Part shown: piece after piece, positions 18,599 through 28,087 of the stretch | How positions within the stretch are numbered: the first letter of the stretch is position 1 | How the letters are laid out: every line of letters starts with the position of its first letter | The notes under the pieces: generated by a model | Databases searched by the model: none | Seen by the model: only the letters and a program-made list of their open reading frames with translations | What the model was told of the DNA's origin: nothing | Origin: Ideonella sp. A 288 | GTDB taxonomy: Bacteria; Pseudomonadota; Gammaproteobacteria; Burkholderiales; Burkholderiaceae_C | DNA: 64,000 nt | Direction: 5' to 3' | NCBI RefSeq assembly: GCF_002198735.1 | Contig: NZ_MWLO01000121.1 | Span: 1-64,000 of the forward strand | Program-made: the position numbers and the translations under genes

Positions 18599-21196
18599 AT
18601 GTCCGAGCTTCGGGAGCCGTCTGCGCCAGCGGCAAAGTGCATCCACCTCCCGTCCGAGGGAAGCCATGGCGCGATCGTCTGCTTTCCGATCGAGCTCAGA
18701 GACAACTCGGGAATCGCCCACGCACTGGAACATATCGTGTGCGGACAGGATGCATACGCACCTCCGCTGCGCGACCTGGCGGTTCCCGGGAGTGGTGTGT
18801 GGTTCAACGCGCGGACGGAGTGCGACCACATTGCCTTCTATTTCGAATGCGAGGATCCGGCGCGGTACGTGTCGACGCTTGACGCAGTGCTGGCACAGAC
18901 CCTTCGTGGCGAGTTCAGCGACGATACGTTTCGCCGTGAATGCTTCGATTCATCGCCGCTGGCGGCGCTGCTGGAGCAGCGTCCCCTGCCACGAGGCGCG
19001 GTGTTCTTGGAGATGTGGGGCAGCTTCTTCGGAACCGATCGGCAGGCGCGGAACGCCCTGGCGAGCCGCCTCTGCGCAGGAACCAGCTTCGCGTTCGATC
19101 CCGGCGGCGATCCGCTGCAGGTGGCGCGGCTGGATGATGCGGCGATACGACGCTTCCGCGACCGGCACCTGATCGCAGAGAACTGCCTGGTCATGTCATG
19201 GGGCTCTCCGGAGGTCGCCCGTCGAACGGCAGAGTTGTGCAGCAGCCAGCCTCGCCGCGAGCCCGTCACTGCCGGACCCACGGACCCGCTTGAAGTGACT
19301 GCCGCGCCGCCGCCGGTGTACTCGTCCGGGCGCGTACTGCACTATTCGAGGCGCCTGGGCACAATGGTTGATGCTAACGCACTCGTCATGGCGCAATGGT
19401 TGGCTCCGCTGACCCAAGAGTTCGCGCCCGTGTTCAATGCCTTCGGGGAGCGCGAGGGCCTGTCATTCCTGCCGAGTCTGTCTGGCCCGTGCTGGATGAG
19501 CTCAGACCTCCATTGGATCGTCGCCATGTCCGGCATCGGTGACGCCGACCCCTCGCAGGCGCAGCGTCTGCAGATGCTTTGCGACACATTGCTTTCCAAG
19601 CATGCCGCGCAGGTCTTCCGCGCTTCGTGGCTGGTCGAGGCCGCGCACCGGATTCACGACCAGTACACGCTCGACAGGACACTCCTGCGTCGGCAGGCAC
19701 CCCTTGCGCTCTTGCAGTTCGAGTTGGCCAGTCCCGGAGCCGCCCTGCAGGACATCGAGCGCAATGTTCACCTCCACATCGATGAGCTCCGCCAGGCAGG
19801 TGGCGTCGTACGCTTCCTCGATTCCGTGCTGACCACTGGTCATGAGAGCCGCGTAGTCCAGTCATCGCAGATCGACGGGAACCAGGCCAGGATGAGTCGG
19901 TGGACGGAGTTGAGCCAGGCGGCTTCACGGCAGGCATCGCAGGCGCCGACGTCGCCTGCCGACAGGCCATCGCTGCGGAGGCGTGACTGGCTTCGGCCGG
20001 CTGCGCGGCCGTCGATGGAAGTCGCGGTCTTGACATGCGAATTCAGCGTAGGCCACCTGCTCGTGAACGTGAGCGAGTTGGCGGCGAATTCGCTGGAGGC
20101 ACTGCCCTTCCTGCTGGGCTGCTTCGAAAAATGCGCGCACGGGAATTCCGTGCTGCTCCGAACAGGACTGTTCGTGCAGGACTCGGCGGGTCGGTGCTGT
20201 GCCGTCGTGGCGATTCGACTGCGCGACGAATCCCCCGCGTCTCCATCGGTTTGCGACGACCTCATCCGGGAATGGACAAAATGGACCGATGGAGACGGCT
20301 GGCGTGCGACGGGGTACGAACAGGTCGCAACGGATCAGGGCGCTCGTCTTCGCATTGATGCCTCGAGCATGGCCTATTCGGCTGCGGCGCCGCCAAGCGA
20401 GGCGGCCACGCTTGCCACCGGGTGGGCGGGGCCGCGGCAACTGAGCCTGCTCGAGAGGCTGGCCGTCTCTGATCCCACAGCCATCGGCATTGCAGCCGAG
20501 GCCTTTGAGTTCCTGCGCTCGGCGCCACGCTTTGCGTTCTGCATGGCCAGTGGTGTCGATGCGAAGACCATCGCCCATGGCTTTCGCGCGCGGGTCTCCG
20601 ATGGCTGGCCCCGTCGCCCTGTGTCGGATGGCCTGCAGCCGGGCCGCGGCCTCGGTCGGCACCGTCCATGGATCGCCGGTGAGCAGAATGTCTTCGTGGC
20701 CAATGCGGCGATCGATACGCGCAACATCGCCTTGATGGCGACGGTGTCGCTCTTGGTGCCGGTACTGGATGCGCACTGGACCGAGAATGCCGTCAGACCC
20801 CTGGGACTGGCCTACGAGGCCAAGGTGTTCCTCGATCCGCATCTGTGGGTGCTGAGTCTGATGGGATATCGGGTGGCCTCGTTCGCGGCAATGAAAGGTC
20901 TCTTGACCCGCATGAGCCTGCAAAGCGCGATGATCGATCTGACCAACGATCACATCGATGCACTGGCGCAGCAAGCCCGACTGCGACTGCGCGACCACGC
21001 CTCGCTTCATGACATGCTGACCTACCGCCTCTATGGGACAGCCACCGGAATGTCACGTCAGTTGGAGGACATCGAGCGAGCGTTGGAGCAGATGACACCC
21101 GATCAGCACCGCGATGCTGCACACAGCTGCGTGCTCGTCTGGTGCACGGGAGGCACCTTCGATGCCTCGCCGGTGTTCGACCTGACGGATGAATGA
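18599..21196 (+). CDS. M16C-type (PreP/Cym1-like) zinc metallopeptidase
   Basis: An 865-residue protein starting 3 bp after the previous stop. The inverted zinc motif HxxEH is intact as HALEH (residues 41-45). The third ligand is in RGAVFLEMWG (Glu138), at the distance expected for M16C. The family's substrate-strand motif FNARTECDHIAFYF also follows the presequence-protease pattern (NA-x-T-x2-D). No signal peptide is seen, so it should be cytoplasmic. M16C enzymes are closed-chamber oligopeptidases that cut unstructured peptides of up to several tens of residues, which fits the 44-residue operon peptide as substrate for leader removal or turnover. It is shorter than PreP (about 970 residues), with a diverged C-terminal half. 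Confidence 0.85.
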   Translation: MSELREPSAPAAKCIHLPSEGSHGAIVCFPIELRDNSGIAHALEHIVCGQDAYAPPLRDLAVPGSGVWFNARTECDHIAFYFECEDPARYVSTLDAVLAQTLRGEFSDDTFRRECFDSSPLAALLEQRPLPRGAVFLEMWGSFFGTDRQARNALASRLCAGTSFAFDPGGDPLQVARLDDAAIRRFRDRHLIAENCLVMSWGSPEVARRTAELCSSQPRREPVTAGPTDPLEVTAAPPPVYSSGRVLHYSRRLGTMVDANALVMAQWLAPLTQEFAPVFNAFGEREGLSFLPSLSGPCWMSSDLHWIVAMSGIGDADPSQAQRLQMLCDTLLSKHAAQVFRASWLVEAAHRIHDQYTLDRTLLRRQAPLALLQFELASPGAALQDIERNVHLHIDELRQAGGVVRFLDSVLTTGHESRVVQSSQIDGNQARMSRWTELSQAASRQASQAPTSPADRPSLRRRDWLRPAARPSMEVAVLTCEFSVGHLLVNVSELAANSLEALPFLLGCFEKCAHGNSVLLRTGLFVQDSAGRCCAVVAIRLRDESPASPSVCDDLIREWTKWTDGDGWRATGYEQVATDQGARLRIDASSMAYSAAAPPSEAATLATGWAGPRQLSLLERLAVSDPTAIGIAAEAFEFLRSAPRFAFCMASGVDAKTIAHGFRARVSDGWPRRPVSDGLQPGRGLGRHRPWIAGEQNVFVANAAIDTRNIALMATVSLLVPVLDAHWTENAVRPLGLAYEAKVFLDPHLWVLSLMGYRVASFAAMKGLLTRMSLQSAMIDLTNDHIDALAQQARLRLRDHASLHDMLTYRLYGTATGMSRQLEDIERALEQMTPDQHRDAAHSCVLVWCTGGTFDASPVFDLTDE

Positions 21197-21202
21197 ACTG
21201 AC

Positions 21203-22894
21203 ATGCCGAACGACGACCTGCGATCTGTTCCCGCCGTCCGGTCTGTGCGACCATTTGTGTCTTTCGGCGCCATGACGGACGCGCTGTCGCGCAAGCTGCG
21301 CCAGGCCTGGTCGCTGATGTCCTCAGGGCGGCAGCAGCCCATGCCCCGGGGGTGGTTCACCCGGGACGAGATCGCCAGGTTGCATGCGGCGGGCTCGGTG
21401 TCGCCAGACGGCCTGGACGACCAGACCTGGCGCGATCTCGACCTCGACACCTACATCGAACAGGCGGCGGGCGACTGCAGCGTGTTCGGCCGGCAATGGC
21501 TGTGTGCCCGGCTGCGAGCTTGCGACCTGACGGACCGCTCCGACCCGATCCAGGTGTCACAGCTCCGGGCGCTGGTCGACGACCCTGGATTGGCGCGCTC
21601 ATGGATCGACGCCACGGCGGCCATGCGTTGCGCCGACGCCGAGGTGGCGGGCACGCTGTTCGCGCCGTCACCCACTGTGCTGCCGACCTGGGTGTCGCTG
21701 CTCTGGCTGGTGCCCGTGTGCTTCTGCCTCGCGCTCGCACTGATCGTCGCCGGCCTGCGGGGGCCTGGTGCGCTGTTGATACTCGCCACCCTGGCCGCAT
21801 CGGGTGCAGTGCAGATTCGCCTGTATGGACCATCGGCCACATGGCGGAAGCAGAAGCGTGCGATCGGCCAGCTCGTGTCGTGCGCCTTGCAGATGGCCGA
21901 GCTGGACTCGCCGCATCGCCGCGGGCGGTCGACCGAGCAAGCCGCCGAAGGGCATTCGCACGCAGCGCGGCTTCCCGAGCTGAAGCCGCTGTGGGCCGCA
22001 TTTGGCCCCACCTGGCTGGAACGACTGGCTGGCCTGGCCGAGTACGCCGACCTGATCCTGCTGTCCCAGTACCGGCGCCTGGCCATTGACCTCCAGAACC
22101 TCGGACGGCACCGCCAGGCATTGCAGGCGGTTTACCTCGCCATGGGTCAGCGCGAAGCCAACGCCTGGCTGGCGTGCCATCTTCGCAGCAGCGAAGGTTT
22201 TTGCTGGAACGATGCCAGGAACGGCTTTGCCGGCGCGTCGCTGACTGGCATGCGAAATCCCATGCTGTCCAGGAGTACGCCGATCGACCTGGCGTTCGGT
22301 GACCGCGGCATCTTCCTCACGGGCAAGAACGGCAGCGGCAAGAGCACGCTGCTGCGCTCGCTGGGCATGAACACCGTGCTGGCGCGGACCCTGGGCTTCT
22401 GCATGGCCGACGCCGCATCGGTGCCCCGTGCCCTGGTGCAGACGAGCATCCGGATCGAGGACTCGCTGCTGCTCGGACGCAGTCTCTACGTCGCCGAACT
22501 GTTGCGCGCGGCGAGCATGCTCGAACGGGCCAACGGTGCCGCGGCCTGCCTGACCCTTTTCGACGAGATCTTCCGCGGGACCAACCACATGGAGTCGGTC
22601 AGCGCCGCGGGCGCGGTGATCCGTCGGCTGGGACGGCAGGCCACCGTGGTGGTGTCATCGCACCACGTCGATCTGGCACCGCTGGTGGATGGCACGACAC
22701 GTCCGCTGCTGCTCAGCGCCACGTCCTCGGGGCTCGAGTTGCTGCCTGGCGTGCTGGTCGAGACGAATGGCATCGATCTGCTGCTGTCCCAGGGCTTCGA
22801 CGCCGAACTCCATGCGACCGCCCTGCAACTGCACCAGCGGCTGGCGGAACGGGCGCTGCGACCACTGGGGGCCGACCCCACGCCATCCCCGTGA
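21203..22894 (+). CDS. Membrane-anchored MutS-family ATPase
   Basis: A 563-residue protein, last gene of the operon. Residues about 60-160 resemble the MutS core/lever region (FGRQWLCARLRACDLTD, a run of helices). Two hydrophobic helices follow (LPTWVSLLWLVPVCFCLALA and GPGALLILATLAASGAVQI, about residues 158-205). The C-terminal MutS domain V has Walker A GKNGSGKS (374-381), ALVQTSIRIEDSLLLGRS, Walker B LTLFDEIFRGTN (Asp454, Glu455) and the VVVSSHH sensor. It lacks the mismatch-recognition domain, so DNA repair is unlikely. It is probably a membrane ATPase that remodels, delivers or exports the operon's peptide, or signals at the membrane. It starts 6 bp after the peptidase stop. Confidence 0.8.
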   Translation: MPNDDLRSVPAVRSVRPFVSFGAMTDALSRKLRQAWSLMSSGRQQPMPRGWFTRDEIARLHAAGSVSPDGLDDQTWRDLDLDTYIEQAAGDCSVFGRQWLCARLRACDLTDRSDPIQVSQLRALVDDPGLARSWIDATAAMRCADAEVAGTLFAPSPTVLPTWVSLLWLVPVCFCLALALIVAGLRGPGALLILATLAASGAVQIRLYGPSATWRKQKRAIGQLVSCALQMAELDSPHRRGRSTEQAAEGHSHAARLPELKPLWAAFGPTWLERLAGLAEYADLILLSQYRRLAIDLQNLGRHRQALQAVYLAMGQREANAWLACHLRSSEGFCWNDARNGFAGASLTGMRNPMLSRSTPIDLAFGDRGIFLTGKNGSGKSTLLRSLGMNTVLARTLGFCMADAASVPRALVQTSIRIEDSLLLGRSLYVAELLRAASMLERANGAAACLTLFDEIFRGTNHMESVSAAGAVIRRLGRQATVVVSSHHVDLAPLVDGTTRPLLLSATSSGLELLPGVLVETNGIDLLLSQGFDAELHATALQLHQRLAERALRPLGADPTPSP

Positions 22895-22916
22895 CGCGGC
22901 CATGGCAGGCGATCAA

Positions 22917-23170
22917 CCCCGCTCGCGCACCCTCATCCTCAAGCCCACCGGCGCCATCGTGAACGACAGCCGCTCGGGCGGATCGAGCCCATCGGGCGTG
23001 TCGACCGACTGGATCTCGAAGCGGCCCAGCAGCAGCGCGATGGCCATCTTGATCTCCAGCAGCGCATCGAGATGCGGCGGGCCGAGCTGGCCTGCTGCGC
23101 CGGGCCGCCATCGGCCATCCAGCGCGCCGGATCGAACACCGTGGCGCGCTCGACCTGATGGACGCTCAGC
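22917..23170 (-). pseudogene. Decayed partial copy of the neighbouring cytochrome P450 gene (3' end)
   Basis: This stretch is about 90% identical by eye to 25057-25353, the C-terminal part of the P450 gene. It carries a 43-base deletion after ...CTCCAGCAGCGC that removes the heme-cysteine loop and shifts the frame. The remaining C-terminal codons (VNDSRSGGSSPSGVSTD read antisense) are recognisable. The 5' part of the copy is absent. It lies just downstream of the MutS-like gene, on the opposite strand. Confidence 0.85.
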
Positions 23171-23296
23171 ATTCATTGCTTCGTCGTCCCAGAAGCGCTG
23201 ATGCAGGCGCTGAGCGACGTGGCTCTGTACCGCGTGGGGCGACGGCTGGTCGGCGGCGCGCAGTCCAGCAGGCGCAGGCCGGGCGGCCCGTCGGAC

Positions 23297-24805
23297 TCAG
23301 TTCTTCCAGGCCTTGCGAGCCGACAGCACCGGGTCCAGCACATTGGTGCTGCGCGAGACCTTCAGCAGCGGCCCGACGCGCAGGCCGTCGAAGGGCGATC
23401 CCTTGATGCGATTGCCATCCATGTCGAAGCTGGCGATCTTGCCGCCTTCATTGACGAACAGTCGTCCCTTTGAATCGACATGGTTGGCCGCCGTCTCACC
23501 CTTCGCCAGCAGGCGGAATCGGCCACTGGCCACCGCGCCGGTGTCCAGCCAGCGCAGCGTGGCCACATCGGGCGAGCCGGCGCGTGACAGCAGCAGGGTC
23601 GAGTCGCGGCCGTTCACCGACATCGTCAGCCGGCTGCTGCCAGTGAGTCCCGGCGTGGCGATCTCGGCGTGCAGGCTCAGCGCCGGCGACAGCGACAGCA
23701 GGCGCTTGCCGCCCTTGCAGGCCACGATCAGGCGGTCCTTGCGATGGTCGTAGGACAGCGCGTCGACGCTGGCTCGCGCGTCGAACCGGGCCAGTGGTGC
23801 GTCGCCTGTACGCTCGTCGAGGTCGTCTGCGTCAAAGGCCAGGATCTGCGAGCCCTGCACCACGAACAAGCGTGCATGTCGCCCGCCATGGGCGATGAAG
23901 CGTGCACCGGTCACGCCCTGCAGGCGGGTCCAGGTCCTGTCGCCCAGGTTGAGCGTCCAGACCTCGCCACTGCCTTCGGCCAGCACCGTGGCAAACGGCG
24001 CGCTGTGGTGCATGGCGATGTCGGCCAGCGGCGCCTTGAAGGGCAGCTTGATCTTCGCGGTCGTGACCTGTCCGGTCGCCACGCCTGCCGTGTAGAGCGC
24101 CACGGCGCCGGCCGTGAGGTTGGTCAAGGCCATCAGCGGCAGGATGGCCATCCAGCCATCGATGAAGACGTAGGGATCCGTCCCCGTGCCCCAGCGCAGC
24201 ACCTTGACCACATCGCCCTCGATGTTGCGGGTTTCCTCCACCGGGTGCACCTCGCGCACCTGCGTGGCCGACTGCGTGTTCAGGCTGCCGCCGCCCTGGA
24301 TGGGGTCGTGCGCCTGCAGGGTCAGCACGCCGGCCGAACTGCGTTGCAGCCCCACCAGGGTGATCGCATGGCCGGTGCCGCGCTCGAACTCGCCGTCGCT
24401 CAGCGTATACCGACCGTACGACACCGTCATGTTTCCGCCGGCCTTCAGCATGTTGCGGATGCTCTTGTACGACACGTTCTGGTTGTCGCGCGCCCGGCGT
24501 GCGTAGACGAAGGCCGGGATGCCGTGGTCGTCCAGCCAGTCGACCAGGCCGTCGAAGGCATCGCTGGAATTGGTGCCGTCCTCGGCATCGGTGTCCATGG
24601 TGTCGCCCATGGCGAGCAGATTGAACACCCGGTGCTGCGAGAAGTTGGTGCCCTAGGTCAGGGCCTGGGGCCTGCCGTGCTCGGCGTAGAAGTACATCCA
24701 GTTCAGCACCGAGGTCGGCACGCAGTAGTTGTCACCGTTCTGCGGCAACGCGTCCCAACGCTGATCGATGTCGGGGACTCCGCTGATGGCGTAGCTGAAA
24801 GCCAT
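23297..24805 (-). pseudogene. C39-like cysteine peptidase domain protein interrupted by an in-frame amber codon
   Basis: Reading from ATG 24805 (preceded by GAAAGGTG) gives MAFSYAISGVPDIDQRWDAL and then QNGDNYCVPTSVLNWMYF, which carries the putative catalytic Cys28. The frame reaches a TAG at codon 51 (24655-24653) and then continues open for 452 more codons to 23297. The downstream part supplies GTGHAITLVGL (catalytic His) and AHDPIQGG, a hydrophobic segment DGWMAILPLMALTNLTAGAV, and a C-terminal beta-propeller-like region rich in HHSAPFATV/RLFVVQG/DRLIVAC strands. It is a nonsense mutant, a sequencing error, or a readthrough gene. If translated from the internal GTG (24628), the product lacks its catalytic Cys. 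It has no signal peptide. Confidence 0.7.
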
Positions 24806-25053
24806 GGTTGCACCTTTCAAAGGATGGGTCGATGGGTGGTCGAGGCCGAGGCCGAGGACCGGCGGATTGTGGGGTCATCCGGGGTCGATGCCTACAGTGT
24901 CAGCTGCGCGTTCCGCATCCGGCGGCGGATCTGCCGTGCGCTGCGTCAGCCGACATGGCGACGGGACAGGCGCCAGGCAACGCCGCCGCATTGGGCAGGC
25001 ACGAGCCGAGCAGCACGCCGGGGACCAGACCGACGCGGGCCAAGGCCCGACAC

Positions 25054-26511
25054 TCACCCCCGCTCGCGCAGTCTCATCTTCAACCCCACCGGCGCCATGG
25101 TGAACGACAGCCGCTCCGGCGGCTCGAGCCCATCGGGCGTGTCGACCGACAGGATCTCGAAGCGGCCCAGCAGCAGCGCGATGGCCATCTTGATCTCCAG
25201 CAGCGCGAGGTAGCGGCCGGGGCAGATGCGCGGGCCGGCGCCGAAGGGCATCGAGATGCGGCGGGCCGAGCTGGCCTGCTGCGCCGGGCCGCCATCGGCC
25301 ATCCAGCGCGCCGGATCGAACGTCGTCGCCTGCTCGACATGCTGCTCGCTCACGCTGTCGTGGCGGAACAGGCACAGCACCACACCGCCGGCGGGCACGC
25401 GCACGTCGCCCAGCGCGGTGTCGTGCAGGGCCTGCAGCGTCAGCATCGGGGCCACGGGCTTCAGGCGCATGGTCTCGTGCGCGCAGGCCTCCACCCAGTC
25501 GAGCCCGGCCATCTGCTCCATCGTCAGCGCGGCAGGTTCGGGCGCCAGACGGCGCACCTCGTCGGTGGCGCGCGCCAGGGCATCGGGGTGGCGCACCAGC
25601 AGGTGGATCATCCAGGCCAGTGTGTTGGCGGTGGTGTCCTCGCCGGCCAGCAGCATGGTCATCACGTTGCCGGCCACCTCGTCGTCGCCCAGGCCGCTGT
25701 CGGGCTGGTCGGCGGCCACCACCATGGCCTCGAGCAGGTTGTTCGGCCGCTCGCGCAGCGCCGGGTCGGCCTGCAGGCGCGCACGCGCCTGCGCGATGAA
25801 GCCGGCCACTGCGGCATTGACTTCGGCCATGCTGCGCTCGAGCTCGCGGTCGGCCGGGCGCTTGACCCAGCGCCACACCGGGAAGGCCGCAAAGGCGCGG
25901 CTGAACAGCGCCGGGAAGATCTTGTCGAGGTGGCGCTGGATCACGTCCTCGTCGGACGACAGCGTGTCGACCTCGGCGCCGAAGGCCAGGCCGGCGATGG
26001 CGTCCACCGTGTAGCGCATCAGGTCGGCCTGCAGGTCGATGGCCAGGCCGTCGCGCGCGGCCTGCTGCCAGCGCTGCCCCAGGCGCTGGGTGACGCGCAG
26101 CAGCGACGGGAAGTACGAGCGCACGTGCGCCGGATCGAAGCCAGCCATCACCATGCGCCGCTGCCGCCGCCAGGCCTCGCCGTTGACGCCGAAGACGCCG
26201 GGCTTGAGCCCCATCTCGCGGCCGATCTCCTCGAGCCGCGACGTGCGCCGGAAGCCGTCGGGCCGGTCGCGCAGCACCTGCGCCACCTGCGCGTGGTCGG
26301 CGATCACCAGGATGTCGCTGCCGCGCAGGCGCAGCCGGTACGAGGTACCGAACTCGTGCGCCCAACCCTCGAGCTGGCGGTGGAAGCGCGGCAGGTCGAT
26401 CTGCAGCCCGTTGCCCACCACGGGCACGCCGCGCGGGCCGGGCAGGCTGGCGATGTCGCGCAGCGGCGCGGGTGGGTCGTCTTGCCGGGTGGTGTGGGCA
26501 GTGCGGTGCAT
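25054..26511 (-). CDS. Cytochrome P450
   Basis: An intact P450 of 485 residues. It has a proline-rich N-terminal hinge (LPGPRGVPVVGNG), I-helix oxygen-activation motif AGEDTTANT (Asp292), ExxR motif HETMRLKP (Glu346, Arg349) and heme-ligand loop FGAGPRICPG (Cys430). There is no N-terminal membrane anchor, so it is a soluble bacterial type needing separate ferredoxin/reductase, none of which is adjacent. A broken copy of its 3' end lies at 22917-23170, with the amber-interrupted C39-like gene in between on the same strand. Substrate unknown. A role in modifying the peptide of the 16.6-22.9 kb operon is conceivable but unsupported. Confidence 0.93.
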   Translation of the reverse strand: MHRTAHTTRQDDPPAPLRDIASLPGPRGVPVVGNGLQIDLPRFHRQLEGWAHEFGTSYRLRLRGSDILVIADHAQVAQVLRDRPDGFRRTSRLEEIGREMGLKPGVFGVNGEAWRRQRRMVMAGFDPAHVRSYFPSLLRVTQRLGQRWQQAARDGLAIDLQADLMRYTVDAIAGLAFGAEVDTLSSDEDVIQRHLDKIFPALFSRAFAAFPVWRWVKRPADRELERSMAEVNAAVAGFIAQARARLQADPALRERPNNLLEAMVVAADQPDSGLGDDEVAGNVMTMLLAGEDTTANTLAWMIHLLVRHPDALARATDEVRRLAPEPAALTMEQMAGLDWVEACAHETMRLKPVAPMLTLQALHDTALGDVRVPAGGVVLCLFRHDSVSEQHVEQATTFDPARWMADGGPAQQASSARRISMPFGAGPRICPGRYLALLEIKMAIALLLGRFEILSVDTPDGLEPPERLSFTMAPVGLKMRLRERG

Positions 26512-27013
26512 CGCGGGCTCCCTGGCCGGGGGCTGACCCCGGGACCTGCAGTCTAGTGGGGTGGGCGGTTCAAATCTGCGCCCACCGCCGGCCCCCTTGG
26601 CCGCCTGGGGGCCCGGCCTTCAACGCGCTGGGGGACGGCGGCAAGCGATCCGCCGCTGACGTTCGCCGCACCGCGCCGAGCGTTCGGAATGCAGCGTCTG
26701 CGGTCGGTCGCCGCTGGACGCCGAGCTCACGGTGGGGGCCACATTGCAGTCGCTCGGGCGAGCGCGCGGCATCACCGCCAGAGGCAGGTATCAAGGTACT
26801 GCGGACGTTGCTGAAGACAGTGGTCGCGGTACGACGAACACGCCGCATGACCAGGGGGCGAACTTCGTCCCGATCAGGTCCAACGACTGCTCCTCCTCGG
26901 CTCGAGGGGTCACTGCCGACCCAAAGCAAACCAGTAGACTTCGCCCGGCAGTCCCGTGGTAGCAGATTCTTGGAGCGGCCAGCGGCGCTTTCGCCAACAA
27001 GGAGGGGCGCACG
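26512..27013. other. 502-bp non-coding stretch with one degenerate intergenic repeat
   Basis: No frame has protein-family character. It is the upstream region of the P450 (minus) and of the GNAT gene (plus), so divergent promoters are expected. Positions 26896-26927 hold a diverged copy of the repeat also found at 37661 and 50404. The last bases carry a strong AAGGAGG ribosome site for the GNAT gene. Confidence 0.6.
26896..26927 (+). repeat. Diverged copy of a dispersed intergenic repeat
   Basis: It begins with CTCGGC and ends CCGACCCAAAGC, matching the start and end of the copy on the minus strand at 50404-50373. The middle is diverged and a couple of bases longer. The copies all lie between genes. 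Confidence 0.55.
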
Positions 27014-27904
27014 ATGCGAGAAGAGTATCGAGTTGGGCTTGACTACTTGGGCGCAGCGACGGCGCTTCTGCGACGGGCTCGCTGCGCTCATCCCACTGCC
27101 GGGTTGTTGGAGGCTGCCGACCTGCAGTGGTGGTGGCGCGCCTCGCGGCCGACCGACGTGTTTCCGCAGCTCTTCTGGTTCGATGACCGAGGTCAACCGG
27201 AAGCCGCGCTGATTGCCACTGACTGGGGCGATGGTGTTGCGCTTGATCCGATCGTCTTGCCCGATGCAAAGCCCGCCTGGATCACTCACGTGATCGAGCG
27301 CGGGCTTGCCTATGCTGGCGAATCCGGGTTCAAGGCCATCGAAATCGCGGTTGACCGCACTGATGATCTCTTGTGTAGGCTGCTGACAAGCCGCGGCTTC
27401 GCGATGACGCCGGGCGCGAGTCTTGAGGTCGTCTGCTCTTGGCGGGCCGCCCACACTGGACACATGGGCAGCCCGCTGCACGACGGGTATCGGTTGTGTA
27501 GCCGGCTCGAAACCGAACAGTTCCCGCATCACATGGCCGGTCGAAGCGGGCAAGATGTCGGAGAACGGCTTCGGCAAACCTCACTTTACCGATCCGACCT
27601 CGATCTGCTGATACTGGATCAGCACGACCAAGTCGCAGCCTATGGCCTGTTCTGGTTCGATCCGCAAACCGCCACCGGCCTCGTCGAACCCATGCGAACC
27701 GAGAGCGCACATCAGCGACGAGGGCTCGCCCACCATCTGCTTGCTGCGGGCATGAGTCGTCTCGCGCACGCCGGCGCACAGCGCATCAAGCTCTGCTACA
27801 GCCCCGAGAACCAAGCAGCCCGAGACCTGTATCTCAGCCATGGCTTTGTGCCGCATCAGCAGACGGCGGTGTTCTCGCAGCGTGACTTGGCAAGCGCTTC
27901 ATAA
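27014..27904 (+). CDS. GNAT-family acetyltransferase, tandem domains
   Basis: A 296-residue cytoplasmic protein with a strong AAGGAGG ribosome site 8-9 bases before the ATG. The C-terminal GNAT domain shows the acetyl-CoA loop RTESAHQRRGLAHHLL, then the strand RIKLCYSPENQAARDLYLSHGF. The N-terminal half has the same topology in degenerate form (GFKAIEIAVDRTDDLLCRLLTSRGF). The substrate is unknown; small-molecule or antibiotic acetylation is possible. It sits in a decaying accessory segment with a kinase-family gene and a recombinase relic. Base composition is lower in GC than the core genes. Confidence 0.85.
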   Translation: MREEYRVGLDYLGAATALLRRARCAHPTAGLLEAADLQWWWRASRPTDVFPQLFWFDDRGQPEAALIATDWGDGVALDPIVLPDAKPAWITHVIERGLAYAGESGFKAIEIAVDRTDDLLCRLLTSRGFAMTPGASLEVVCSWRAAHTGHMGSPLHDGYRLCSRLETEQFPHHMAGRSGQDVGERLRQTSLYRSDLDLLILDQHDQVAAYGLFWFDPQTATGLVEPMRTESAHQRRGLAHHLLAAGMSRLAHAGAQRIKLCYSPENQAARDLYLSHGFVPHQQTAVFSQRDLASAS

Positions 27905-28087
27905 GCTCGATGTGATGGTGCTTGGTTCGATCGGCTGCTCCTGGCCGCCAGTGTGAGTACGAGGCGGCGCCAGGAAGCGGCCTCTCGGCGCACGAGACCG
28001 GGCTGCCGAGGTCGGTCAGCCATCAGTGGCAACGCCGGCGCACATCTGCCACGCCCGCCCCGCAGGAGATCCCTTCGCCTGGCGGAT

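Noticed and set aside
26512..27013. Possible integron-like attC sites around the accessory genes
   Set aside because: No convincing paired core sites or cassette boundaries could be found by eye, and the recombinase remnant is phage-type, not IntI-like as far as can be read.
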